9,145 nucleotides of DNA from Oscillospiraceae bacterium. GTDB lineage: Bacteria; Bacillota; Clostridia; Oscillospirales; Ruminococcaceae. The stretch's first letter is position 1, and each line of letters opens with the position of its first letter. The stretch covers positions 1-9,145 of the forward strand of contig JAQXNQ010000211.1 in NCBI GenBank assembly GCA_029098085.1. Reading direction: 5' to 3'. Positions 1 through 5,972 of this stretch are shown in pieces. The position numbers were made by a program, and so were the translations under genes. The notes below the pieces were generated by a model. The model was not told the DNA's origin, made no database searches, and saw only the letters and a list, made by a program, of their open reading frames with translations.

Positions 1-3
1 AGA

Positions 4-35
4 ATTTCAATTCTCGCCCCCGCGTGGGGGGCGTC
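4..35 (-). CRISPR. First (leader-proximal) repeat of a type I-C CRISPR array
   Basis: This is a single 32-nt repeat unit. On the minus strand it begins GACGCCCCCC and ends GAGAATTGAAAT, matching the usual I-C repeat plan of a GC-rich palindrome followed by ATTGAAAT. The palindrome is CGCCCCC, loop CACGC, GGGGGCG, a 7-bp stem. Cleavage at the 3' base of the stem would leave the 11-nt handle AGAATTGAAAT, the length usual for I-C crRNAs. Its position past cas2 and a leader-like AT-rich stretch fits the leader-proximal end of the array. Bases 1-3 would be the first bases of spacer 1; the rest of the array lies beyond the window. Only one copy is visible, so the exact repeat boundaries are inferred from the family. 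Confidence 0.88.
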
Positions 36-214
36 AGCAAAAGCGCACAATAAACCATTGGCATATTCGTGCGCATCCGCCATATTTGTTATGTATGAAA
101 GAACAAAACGCCATCACGTTCCATTCTTTCTGCATAATCGATCAAATATACAGGCATATTTCTGCGCCGATCTCCCCGCAAAACGTGTATGAACCATATC
201 GGCGCAGAGAATAC
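36..214 (-). promoter_or_regulatory. CRISPR leader region
   Basis: This is a 179-bp non-coding stretch between the cas2 stop and the first repeat, clearly more AT-rich than the cas genes. By position it is the leader, which should hold the pre-crRNA promoter and the signals guiding Cas1-Cas2 to the first repeat. Visible structure: an 11-bp inverted repeat next to cas2 (161-208), a 6-bp inverted repeat close to the array (GCGCAC 43-48, GTGCGC 69-74), and two direct copies of AATATGCC on the minus strand (plus-strand 60-67 and 153-160). I found no convincing -35/-10 pair, so the array promoter is not placed. Confidence 0.75.
161..208. repeat. 11-bp perfect inverted repeat after cas2
   Basis: TCTGCGCCGAT at 161-171 and its exact reverse complement ATCGGCGCAGA at 198-208 are separated by 26 nt. 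The outer arm ends 6 bp past the cas2 stop codon. In the cas2-to-array direction no U-tract follows the hairpin, so it does not look like a standard intrinsic terminator. It could be an mRNA 3' stabiliser, a processing site between the cas mRNA and the leader, or a protein-binding dyad. Confidence 0.6.
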
Positions 215-505
215 CTAAATCAAAAGAGGTTCTCCGGTTTCCACTGGCCCGGTCCGCCCCAGTACCTCAATTCTGTTGCGGTACGTACTTCCCAGACGGT
301 AAAGGCGAACGGAATCTGTTTCCTTGCAGATGATTCTTTCCAGACCTGCTTTTAACGCTACCAGTTGTGACGGATCAACCAGAACCTCAAACACAGAGTT
401 CTGTACACGGACCCCATAACGCTCACAGAGCTGTGCAACCTTGCGCAGCCGCTTGGCTCCGGCTCGGTCTGTTGTGTCCACATCGTAGGCAACCACAAGC
501 ATCAT
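215..505 (-). CDS. cas2: CRISPR-associated endonuclease Cas2
   Basis: This is the dimeric ferredoxin-fold partner of Cas1 in the spacer integration complex. The 96-aa length is standard for the I-C/I-A style of Cas2. The N-terminal strand MLVVAYDVDT carries the conserved Asp at residue 8, followed by a helix with RLRKVAQLCERYG and the typical RVQNSVFEV strand. The gene starts 6 nt after the cas1 stop. A strong GGAGGTGA overlaps the end of cas1 and sits about 6 nt before the ATG at 505. A second ATG is the very next codon and cannot be excluded as the start. The TAG stop is at 215-217. As the last cas gene it borders the leader, the usual arrangement for this subtype. Confidence 0.96.
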   Translation of the reverse strand: MMLVVAYDVDTTDRAGAKRLRKVAQLCERYGVRVQNSVFEVLVDPSQLVALKAGLERIICKETDSVRLYRLGSTYRNRIEVLGRTGPVETGEPLLI

Positions 506-511
506 TCTCCA

Positions 512-1540
512 TCACCTCCAGACAAACGGCGGATAGTAATCCAGATCCCCCCGCAGAACTCTGGCAAACAGCATGGACTGAACATAGGGAATCATTCCAA
601 TCTGCATTTTTTCTCCAAGGAAAGGATGGGTGATTTCTTCCTGCTTCCGCCGCTGCCAGCTGGAAAGAAGTGTTCTCCGTCCATGCTCGTTCAGGTACAC
701 CGCCTCCTCGTCCTTCTCAAAATCCGAGGAGGAAAGCTGGCCTTTATTGAACAGAGAGATGACAAAACGATCGCACAGCGGTGCGCGCAGTTCTTCAACC
801 AGATCCAGTGCGAAGGATGCCCGGCCTGGACGAAGTGTATGGAGATACCCCGCCGCCGGATCAAGACCAACCGTTTCCATAGCGGACTGGATTTGACTGG
901 TCAGTATCATATAGGTGAAGGACAGCGCCGCATTGACCTCGTTGCGGGGCGGGCGGCGGCTGCGGGTTTCAAAACGAAAGCCTCCCGGATTCCCGGCAAG
1001 CATATCGTCAAAACGGGAAAAGTAGACAGATGCCGCTGCCCCCTCAATTCCGCGCATGGAATCCACATCATCACACTGCAGCAGCGATTCCACCGCTTGA
1101 CTCAGCTGCACGACGCCTTGCGTCAGCGCCTGCTTTACATCCTCGTTTTTGGCAGTTCTGGCGGAACGCATCAGCACCAGCTTGCTGTTCCGCAGTTTCG
1201 CCAGAAGGATGGACTGAACCAGCTGCCTGCAGAAGCCCGGGTCCTGCATGGAATCATATTGTCTTTTCCGCAAAAGGACATTTCCGCTGACAGGGCCATA
1301 GAAACGTCCCATGAAACGACCGGTATCGCTGACAAAGGTTACGCTGATTCCATGGGTGCCGCAGTACTCCAGAAGCGGTGTGGAAACGGTCATTTTTCCG
1401 AAACAGACGATGGAATCGATGGTCAGCGCAGGAACACTCAGCTTTTCCTGCTCGCCGATTCGGATGCAGATGTTTTCGTTTCTGCAAAAGAGATAGCTCT
1501 CAGGGGTCAGGACATATAGCGTATTCAGCAGCTTCTTCAT
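512..1540 (-). CDS. cas1: CRISPR-associated integrase Cas1 (type I-C)
   Basis: Cas1 catalyses insertion of new spacers at the leader end of the array, as a complex with Cas2. The protein is 342 aa, normal for I-C. The small N-terminal beta domain includes the TIDSIVCFGKM stretch. The alpha domain carries the metal ligands: Glu166 in RGIEGAAASVYF, His234 in GYLHTLRPGRAS, and the Asp246/Glu249 pair in ALDLVEELRAP. All are present, so it should be active. The ATG overlaps the cas4 stop by 4 nt (ATGA). GAGGAGG lies about 8 nt upstream, inside cas4, so translation is probably coupled. The C-terminus ends in DLDYYPPFVWR, as in other I-C Cas1 proteins. Confidence 0.97.
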   Translation of the reverse strand: MKKLLNTLYVLTPESYLFCRNENICIRIGEQEKLSVPALTIDSIVCFGKMTVSTPLLEYCGTHGISVTFVSDTGRFMGRFYGPVSGNVLLRKRQYDSMQDPGFCRQLVQSILLAKLRNSKLVLMRSARTAKNEDVKQALTQGVVQLSQAVESLLQCDDVDSMRGIEGAAASVYFSRFDDMLAGNPGGFRFETRSRRPPRNEVNAALSFTYMILTSQIQSAMETVGLDPAAGYLHTLRPGRASFALDLVEELRAPLCDRFVISLFNKGQLSSSDFEKDEEAVYLNEHGRRTLLSSWQRRKQEEITHPFLGEKMQIGMIPYVQSMLFARVLRGDLDYYPPFVWR

Positions 1541-2208
1541 ACCGAATCCTCCTCAATGCTTCCGAGGGCTTCCTGACGCAGATGAAGCAGGTACTTCTGC
1601 GCAGAGGCCTTTACCTTGGGCATGCACAGTTCCTTAAGGGAACAGCGGCGGCATTTTGCTGAGTATTCCGCCGCCGGAACACTCAGCTGATGCCGGATAT
1701 CCCACAAAGCTTTGGCCAGCTGTATGGTGCGCTTTCTCAGAGACCCGTCCAGCGGAACAGCCTCTCTTCTGTGCGAGGAGATAAAGAAAAGCGCGCCTTC
1801 CGGGATTGTGGTATGAAACATTTCCTCCAGACACATGGCCTGAGCGCAAAGCTGAATCTGGTATTCTTCTTCCTCGCGAACCGTTCCGTGCTTGTACTCA
1901 ACAGGATACAGTCTGACCGGGAAATCGGCTGCCGGTATGCGGCAGCCATCTTCATCCCGGACAGCCTCAATACAGTCACATTTTCCAAGTAATGCCATCT
2001 GATCTGAAAAAACAGTGAATTCATACAGCTTTATGGATTCCCCCCGCTTTTCCACCCGCTGCGTATGAACCCTTTCATGCTCAGAACGGCCTTTGGCCGT
2101 ATCGGCGTTTTCCTCCCAAAGCCGTTCGTTCAGCAGGAGAGCTGCCCGGCGGGGGCAGTAGCAAACCTGTGACAACCAGGAAAGAGGCAGGTATTCCTGA
2201 TCATCCAT
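1537..2208 (-). CDS. cas4: CRISPR-associated exonuclease Cas4
   Basis: This is a RecB-like Fe-S nuclease that trims prespacers and helps select PAM-bearing, correctly oriented spacers before Cas1-Cas2 integration. It is 223 aa from the chosen ATG at 2208. Cluster cysteines are C18 (in VCYCPRR) and C186, C189 and C195 (in KCRRCSLKELC). Nuclease motifs are H48, D78 (LLGKCDCIE), E104 and K106 (YPVEYKHG), and a following glutamine-rich helix. The frame is open for 24 more codons upstream, but that would run deep into cas7. The chosen start begins MDDQEYLPLSWL, as Cas4 proteins usually do, overlaps cas7 by 8 nt (ATGGATGA), and has GGAGG about 12 nt upstream. It overlaps cas1 by 4 nt. Confidence 0.95.
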   Translation of the reverse strand: MDDQEYLPLSWLSQVCYCPRRAALLLNERLWEENADTAKGRSEHERVHTQRVEKRGESIKLYEFTVFSDQMALLGKCDCIEAVRDEDGCRIPAADFPVRLYPVEYKHGTVREEEEYQIQLCAQAMCLEEMFHTTIPEGALFFISSHRREAVPLDGSLRKRTIQLAKALWDIRHQLSVPAAEYSAKCRRCSLKELCMPKVKASAQKYLLHLRQEALGSIEEDSV

Positions 2209-3196
2209 TGACAAACCAGTCCTCCGTCTCAGGAAGCGTATCCCAGACGACCGGGCTGAAGGCATCTGCCTTAAATCCAATTCTCACACCGTCGGGTACT
2301 CTCTCCAGCGCAACGGCTGCCTGATAATCCCGATAGCTTCTGGGGGCACGAACCTCTGCTTTCTTCTCTACCTTCACAAGATCAAACAGGCGGTGAGCCG
2401 GAGCGCAGCCCAGCCTTGCCTGTTTCTCCCGCTGCCGTTCATCCGTGTCGGTGCCCACATGCTTAAAGAGAATCAGCGGAGAGACAACGGCCATTTCGCC
2501 CTTGCTGGCGCTGCGGTCATGCTCATACATATTGAGGATGGCTTCAAACAGGATTTCCAGGTCCCGGTCATCGAAGCCCGTTTCCGCGGCAAGATTGGCA
2601 CTGATGAAGCCCCGAACCTCGTACAGGCCAAAGGGAATCAGCTGCTTGCGCCCCATGGTGCGGAGTGCATCTTCATCGGATTTTTCTTCAATATCCATGT
2701 ACTCAGCCACGGTTTTATCCTTATCTCCCAGGGCAGCAGCCATACGGGTGATGGAAATATCCATGGGCACCACCGGATCCAGACTCTTTCCAAAGGTGAT
2801 CTGAACCGGGCCGCGCACCTGACCGGCGTTGGGGCCGGTCGACATGACCGCCCCGAAGGTGCGCACATCATAAAACAACTCACAGGCCTTCTTCCGTCCG
2901 GCGTAGACCGCGTTCTTATCCTTGGCTCCCTCCACACCGGCGGCCTGTCTCGCCTCGGCGATGTGGCGGTTGATATTGGTGCCCTGCTGAATGATGATGT
3001 TCATACCGGGCTCATCCCCATGGGCCACCTGCACATAGTTCCGGATGCGGCGTTTGGTCGCCACATCGGTGATATAGCCCTGCATGGTTTCGGGATCCAG
3101 CCGGGGAGCATTGCCCATATCCGGGTCGCCGTTGGGGTTGCCGTTGGTGCAGGCAACATAGTAAACAAACTCGTAGCGGTTTTTAATTGCGGCCAT
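2201..3196 (-). CDS. cas7: Cascade backbone protein Cas7 (Csd2, type I-C)
   Basis: Cas7c is the RRM-fold backbone subunit that polymerises along the crRNA spacer in the I-C Cascade complex. It has 331 aa from the ATG at 3196, a little longer than many Csd2 proteins. Family signatures in order: NGNPNGDPDMGNAPRLD (residues 18-34), GYITDVATKRRIRNYV (40-55), FGAVMSTGPNAGQVRGPVQ (114-132), and RTMGRKQLIPFGLYEV (179-194). The frame is open 16 codons further upstream, but that stretch lies within cas8c, while GAGGAGG stands 9 nt before the ATG at 3196. The start overlaps the cas8c stop by 14 nt and the stop overlaps cas4 by 8 nt, so translation is likely coupled on both sides. Confidence 0.96.
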   Translation of the reverse strand: MAAIKNRYEFVYYVACTNGNPNGDPDMGNAPRLDPETMQGYITDVATKRRIRNYVQVAHGDEPGMNIIIQQGTNINRHIAEARQAAGVEGAKDKNAVYAGRKKACELFYDVRTFGAVMSTGPNAGQVRGPVQITFGKSLDPVVPMDISITRMAAALGDKDKTVAEYMDIEEKSDEDALRTMGRKQLIPFGLYEVRGFISANLAAETGFDDRDLEILFEAILNMYEHDRSASKGEMAVVSPLILFKHVGTDTDERQREKQARLGCAPAHRLFDLVKVEKKAEVRAPRSYRDYQAAVALERVPDGVRIGFKADAFSPVVWDTLPETEDWFVNG

Positions 3197-3602
3197 TTTC
3201 GGTTTCCTCCTCTTTTGCTGCCTTTGCGGCAGATTTGTCTGCATTCATCTGTGTACACATCTGACGATACCCCAGGGCGAAATAGCTTTGCTCCTCCAGA
3301 TTCAGCGCAGCCGGAAGCTGACGGAAGCCATCCTTTCCAAAGAAGGAATAAACGTCATTCAAACGCTGCTCATAGATTTTTACCAGACCTTTCTTCTCCT
3401 TGCGGAGTTGACCAAGGTACACCTCTCCCATTCTCTCCAGGGTTCCCAGCACCAGGGTCGGGGTGCGGCTGGCAGAGGCATAGAAACGCTGGACAATAGT
3501 TGCGTTCACTTCCCCCATCGCAGCACGCTGCAGATCTGCATAAATCGCCATCAGTGCGCCGCAATGATAGGCGGCGTTCGGAAATTCACGGTCATAACTC
3601 AT
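3183..3602 (-). CDS. cas11c: Probable nested Cas11c small subunit (internal start within cas8c)
   Basis: In type I-C systems the small subunit is known to be translated from an internal start near the 3' end of cas8c, in the same frame. Here codon 501 of cas8c is an ATG (3600-3602) beginning MSYDREFPNAAYHCG. That is the position of the (M)SLD...NPAYxLGRLFA block that starts Cas11c in relatives. A purine-rich GAGGGG lies 12 nt upstream, a little farther than ideal. The product would be 139 aa, mostly helical, with the same C-terminus as Cas8c. Two or more copies would line the belly of Cascade along the non-target strand. An in-frame ATG at codon 492 is the alternative start but has no clear ribosome site. 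The family precedent is solid; use of this start is inferred. Confidence 0.68.
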   Translation of the reverse strand: MSYDREFPNAAYHCGALMAIYADLQRAAMGEVNATIVQRFYASASRTPTLVLGTLERMGEVYLGQLRKEKKGLVKIYEQRLNDVYSFFGKDGFRQLPAALNLEEQSYFALGYRQMCTQMNADKSAAKAAKEEETENGRN

Positions 3603-5102
3603 GGTTAATACAGTCCCCTCTTTTCTCATTCTGGATTTACGAACCAGCCAGACCTTCAGCCACTGACAGGCAACCCCGTCCGGAAGGTTGGCAAATCGTC
3701 TGTCTTTTTTGCTGCCCTCTTTTGGGGGAGGCGCCAGCATTTTGGAGCGGATATAAGCCAGAGCGCGAACAGCCACCGCATCCGGCAGCGGTGTTCCATT
3801 GAAAATGGCCGCAACGATCGCCGGAGTAATCCCGGCCAGCTCTTTCTTCATCTGGTCCGACAGTTCTTTTCCGGTTTTTTTCTGATCCTTTACCAGCCGT
3901 GTAAACCTGTAGGTGAGCTTGTACGGGCGGATGGTATCCGTTCCCAGGCCGTTGCTCAGCGCCAGATCCTCCCGCCATTGATCGAGATTGGCCCGAAGCG
4001 TTTCATAACTGCCGTGTTCATACCGTCGGACCATGGCGCGCCCATTGTTGCCGGAAATGAGAAGAATGTAGTACTGGCTGCTCAGGACGGCGGACTGCTC
4101 TCCGGAACCGAAATCCAGAATCAGCCGGTCAGCCTTTTCCCGCTGCTGAAGCGCTTCCCGACGCTCCTGAGCCCGCTCCTCTTCCGGAGAGATCTGCATC
4201 TGAGCGTTTTCCTCATCCTCATCCTCGTCTTCCTCCTGACCAAATCCGACAAGCTCCGGCAGGATCAGGTCTTCCTCAGGCTCAACCCGGCAGTCATACC
4301 AGTGCAGGAATTTCATACCGGAGAAGGTGGGCGCAAAGGGATTGAAATCCCGATCTTTTTCTCTTCGGTACATGGCGGGTGAACCGGCCAGAAGGTCATT
4401 CAAAGCATCCTTCACCACAGCAAAGGCCTCTTCGGAGACAGGCGCATTGGCGGATTTTTTCAGGCCATAGGATTGAAAGGCCGATTTATCAAAACAAAAC
4501 AGGGCTTCTCCGCGGGAGTGTCCTCCAACGGATTGAAGGCCGTTGACAATAGGAACTGTGGCAAGGGGGACGGTTTGATTTCCGGTAATCAGGCAGAGCG
4601 GCTGCATGCTGTCCTGCTGCTCATTGCCGCCCTTTGCGAAACGCTTTCTGTACTCCTTCCACCAGTCCTGAACCCGCTCGCCGCCGACGATGGGGACGCC
4701 ATCCACCTTAAAACAGATTCTGTCCCCATCCTTAACCTTCCGCAGCTTTACCTCCTGGCAAATTGCGCGGAAGGTTTCTGCGTTTTCCAACGCGGACAGA
4801 CACACACCCAGGTTGGGGTCATATTCCGCTCCCGCCTTCAGAAGAGAGCGATAAAACTCCGGCTTTTTGCCATCCGCTGCCAGAATCACAGAGGCCTTTT
4901 CGGCCAGCGGATTGCATTTATCGGGGCCGTTTGCCAAAGAACCAATATCGGGACATATTTGCGAATCCCTTTCGTACTGCTCAATTCCGATAAAGGAGCC
5001 GTCAGCGGAAAGGCAGATATAGGCACGGATATCCTTTCGCAAAAAACCGGGAGGAATGGCAAGGCTGTTGCGAATGCCGTAATCATACAGAGCCTTCAGC
5101 AT
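3183..5102 (-). CDS. cas8c: Cascade large subunit Cas8c (Csd1)
   Basis: This is the I-C large subunit; the family recognises the PAM and recruits Cas3. It has 639 aa, at the long end for Cas8c. It begins MLKALYDYGIR. The conserved segment around residues 186-223 includes VNGLQSVGGHSRGEALFCF, SYGLKKSANAPVSEE, matching the family pattern of GxxS...SFN.AF.SYG....NaPvS. An unusually acidic tract (290-298, EEDEDEDEE) is followed by a charged, probably coiled-coil stretch up to about residue 326, between the N- and C-terminal parts. The helical C-terminal 139 residues form the Cas11-like part, also readable as a separate protein. The ATG overlaps the cas5c stop by 7 nt, with GGGAGGA 8 nt upstream. 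Confidence 0.95.
   Translation of the reverse strand: MLKALYDYGIRNSLAIPPGFLRKDIRAYICLSADGSFIGIEQYERDSQICPDIGSLANGPDKCNPLAEKASVILAADGKKPEFYRSLLKAGAEYDPNLGVCLSALENAETFRAICQEVKLRKVKDGDRICFKVDGVPIVGGERVQDWWKEYRKRFAKGGNEQQDSMQPLCLITGNQTVPLATVPIVNGLQSVGGHSRGEALFCFDKSAFQSYGLKKSANAPVSEEAFAVVKDALNDLLAGSPAMYRREKDRDFNPFAPTFSGMKFLHWYDCRVEPEEDLILPELVGFGQEEDEDEDEENAQMQISPEEERAQERREALQQREKADRLILDFGSGEQSAVLSSQYYILLISGNNGRAMVRRYEHGSYETLRANLDQWREDLALSNGLGTDTIRPYKLTYRFTRLVKDQKKTGKELSDQMKKELAGITPAIVAAIFNGTPLPDAVAVRALAYIRSKMLAPPPKEGSKKDRRFANLPDGVACQWLKVWLVRKSRMRKEGTVLTMSYDREFPNAAYHCGALMAIYADLQRAAMGEVNATIVQRFYASASRTPTLVLGTLERMGEVYLGQLRKEKKGLVKIYEQRLNDVYSFFGKDGFRQLPAALNLEEQSYFALGYRQMCTQMNADKSAAKAAKEEETENGRN
3615..3621 (-). 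promoter_or_regulatory. Internal ribosome site for cas11c
   Basis: The minus strand reads AGAGGGG inside cas8c, 12 nt before the in-frame ATG at 3602. It encodes Lys-Glu-Gly in Cas8c but matches the anti-Shine-Dalgarno well. The spacing is somewhat long, so initiation may be moderate. Confidence 0.5.
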
Positions 5103-5767
5103 GAGCTGTATCCTCCCTTCAGCACCTCGTCGCTGTCGTAATCCGGGACACGGATGACACCGTGCTCCATGACTGCGTGATAGAGGGACAGCCGGGGCTG
5201 TGCTTTTGCCCGGATCGAAGAATCGTGCAGATCGAATACATCGTAGACCATCAGCCCCAGATCCATGCTGACATCAATCGGCTGCCGGGTACCGTCGCTT
5301 TCCTCGAAATAGCACACAAACTCCCGCAGGCCCAGGCTGGGCTGACAGAAGGCTTTTCCGCCCCGAATCCGCCGCATGGCCTGACAGTACAGCTGCTCCA
5401 AGGTGCCGCAATACTCTTCCCGTGGGCAGATGCGGGCTGTGATGCGGTAACGGACATCCTTCAGCACCTGTGTTTGCCGCTGAGTACGGTCTTCATCGGT
5501 ATAGAGAATGCTGTCTGACACATCTGACTTGACACTGACTGTTGATTTTACCTCATTACGCATAAAGCTCATATAACGAATCGGGTTCAGAACTTCAATT
5601 TTCGTGACCTGCCAGTAAAACTCCACCGGTTTGCAGTAAATTGAAGACAGAATTCCCCGAACAGCCGAGGGAGTGGGAACCGGATAGGTCAGACGCTCGA
5701 CTTTGGCATAGGGCGGAGTAAAGCAGGCAAAGTCGCCCCAAACCTCCAAACAGATTTCGCCCTTCAA
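5096..5767 (-). CDS. cas5c: Cas5c (Cas5d), Cascade subunit and pre-crRNA endoribonuclease
   Basis: In type I-C there is no Cas6; Cas5c cuts the repeat RNA and stays on the crRNA 5' handle. The protein is 223 aa, the usual size. The N-terminus has the family signatures LEVWGDFACFTPP (residues 7-19), KVERLTYPVPTPSAVRGIL (22-40) and SSIYCKP (41-47). Tyr44 of SIYCKP plausibly matches the catalytic tyrosine described in Bacillus halodurans Cas5d. The matching Lys-His pair is not obvious by eye; LKDVRYRI at 102-109 is the conserved neighbourhood. The start is TTG at 5765-5767, chosen because GGAGGTG lies 8 nt upstream and no ATG or GTG in frame precedes it. The stop overlaps cas8c by 7 nt. Confidence 0.94.
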   Translation of the reverse strand: MKGEICLEVWGDFACFTPPYAKVERLTYPVPTPSAVRGILSSIYCKPVEFYWQVTKIEVLNPIRYMSFMRNEVKSTVSVKSDVSDSILYTDEDRTQRQTQVLKDVRYRITARICPREEYCGTLEQLYCQAMRRIRGGKAFCQPSLGLREFVCYFEESDGTRQPIDVSMDLGLMVYDVFDLHDSSIRAKAQPRLSLYHAVMEHGVIRVPDYDSDEVLKGGYSSC

Positions 5768-5775
5768 ATGATTTT

Positions 5776-5782
5776 CACCTCC
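5776..5782 (-). promoter_or_regulatory. Ribosome binding site fixing the TTG start of cas5c
   Basis: GGAGGTG on the minus strand sits 8 nt before the TTG at 5767. It is a near-perfect Shine-Dalgarno, and no other in-frame start codon lies nearby. An ATG just upstream is in another frame and closes after six codons. Confidence 0.8.
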
Positions 5783-5850
5783 ATTTTTGTGCAGCGCAGA
5801 AAAAACACATACGATAATCCACTTATTTCAAGCCTCAGCAAATACCACAA

Positions 5851-5872
5851 GCCGCGTTCGATGGAACGCAGC
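5851..5872 (-). repeat. Hairpin in the cas5c 5' UTR
   Basis: On the plus strand GCCGCGTTC (5851-5859) and GAACGCAGC (5864-5872) flank the tetraloop GATG. In the minus-strand RNA this gives a 9-bp stem with one G-U pair and loop CAUC. It sits between the promoter at 5903-5931 and the cas5c ribosome site. No U-tract follows, so a simple terminator is unlikely. It may stabilise or regulate the leader RNA. Confidence 0.5.
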
Positions 5873-5902
5873 AGCCGGTTTACAAAACTTGCTGTCAAGT
5901 GA

Positions 5903-5931
5903 ATTATATGGATAAAGTCTGCTCTCGTCAA
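5903..5931 (-). promoter_or_regulatory. Internal promoter for cas5c-cas8c-cas7-cas4-cas1-cas2
   Basis: The minus strand reads TTGACG (-35, 5926-5931), exactly 17 nt, then TATAAT (-10, 5903-5908). That is 5/6 and 6/6 against the sigma-A/sigma-70 consensus. Transcription would start near 5896, giving a 5' UTR of about 130 nt before cas5c. It would let the Cascade and adaptation genes be expressed separately from cas3. Confidence 0.72.
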
Positions 5932-5972
5932 GGCTTAAGACAAAATTCGAAAAGAATCGACATTTCCTGCAA

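Larger units (their letters stand above)
5768..5972 (-). other. cas3-cas5c intergenic region with promoter and hairpin
   Basis: This is the only sizeable gap inside the operon (205 bp), AT-rich compared with its flanks. It contains a near-consensus promoter (5903-5931), a 9-bp hairpin (5851-5872) and the cas5c ribosome site. No ORF of believable length with a ribosome site is present. There is no T-tract hairpin, so cas3 transcripts probably read through. Confidence 0.75.

Noticed and set aside
86..355. Open frame of 89 codons on the plus strand across the leader and cas2
   Set aside because: It is antisense to cas2, has no ribosome site, and its product resembles nothing recognisable.
2209..2280. 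Cas4 extended by 24 residues upstream
   Set aside because: It would overlap cas7 by 80 nt; the ATG at 2208 gives the expected Cas4 N-terminus and an 8-nt overlap.
3197..3244. Cas7 extended by 16 residues upstream
   Set aside because: The added basic residues lie inside cas8c and are unlike the Csd2 N-terminus; GAGGAGG points to the ATG at 3196.
2393..3499. Open frame of 368 codons on the plus strand
   Set aside because: It lies antisense to cas7 and the end of cas8c, both clearly recognised, and looks like a GC-driven shadow.
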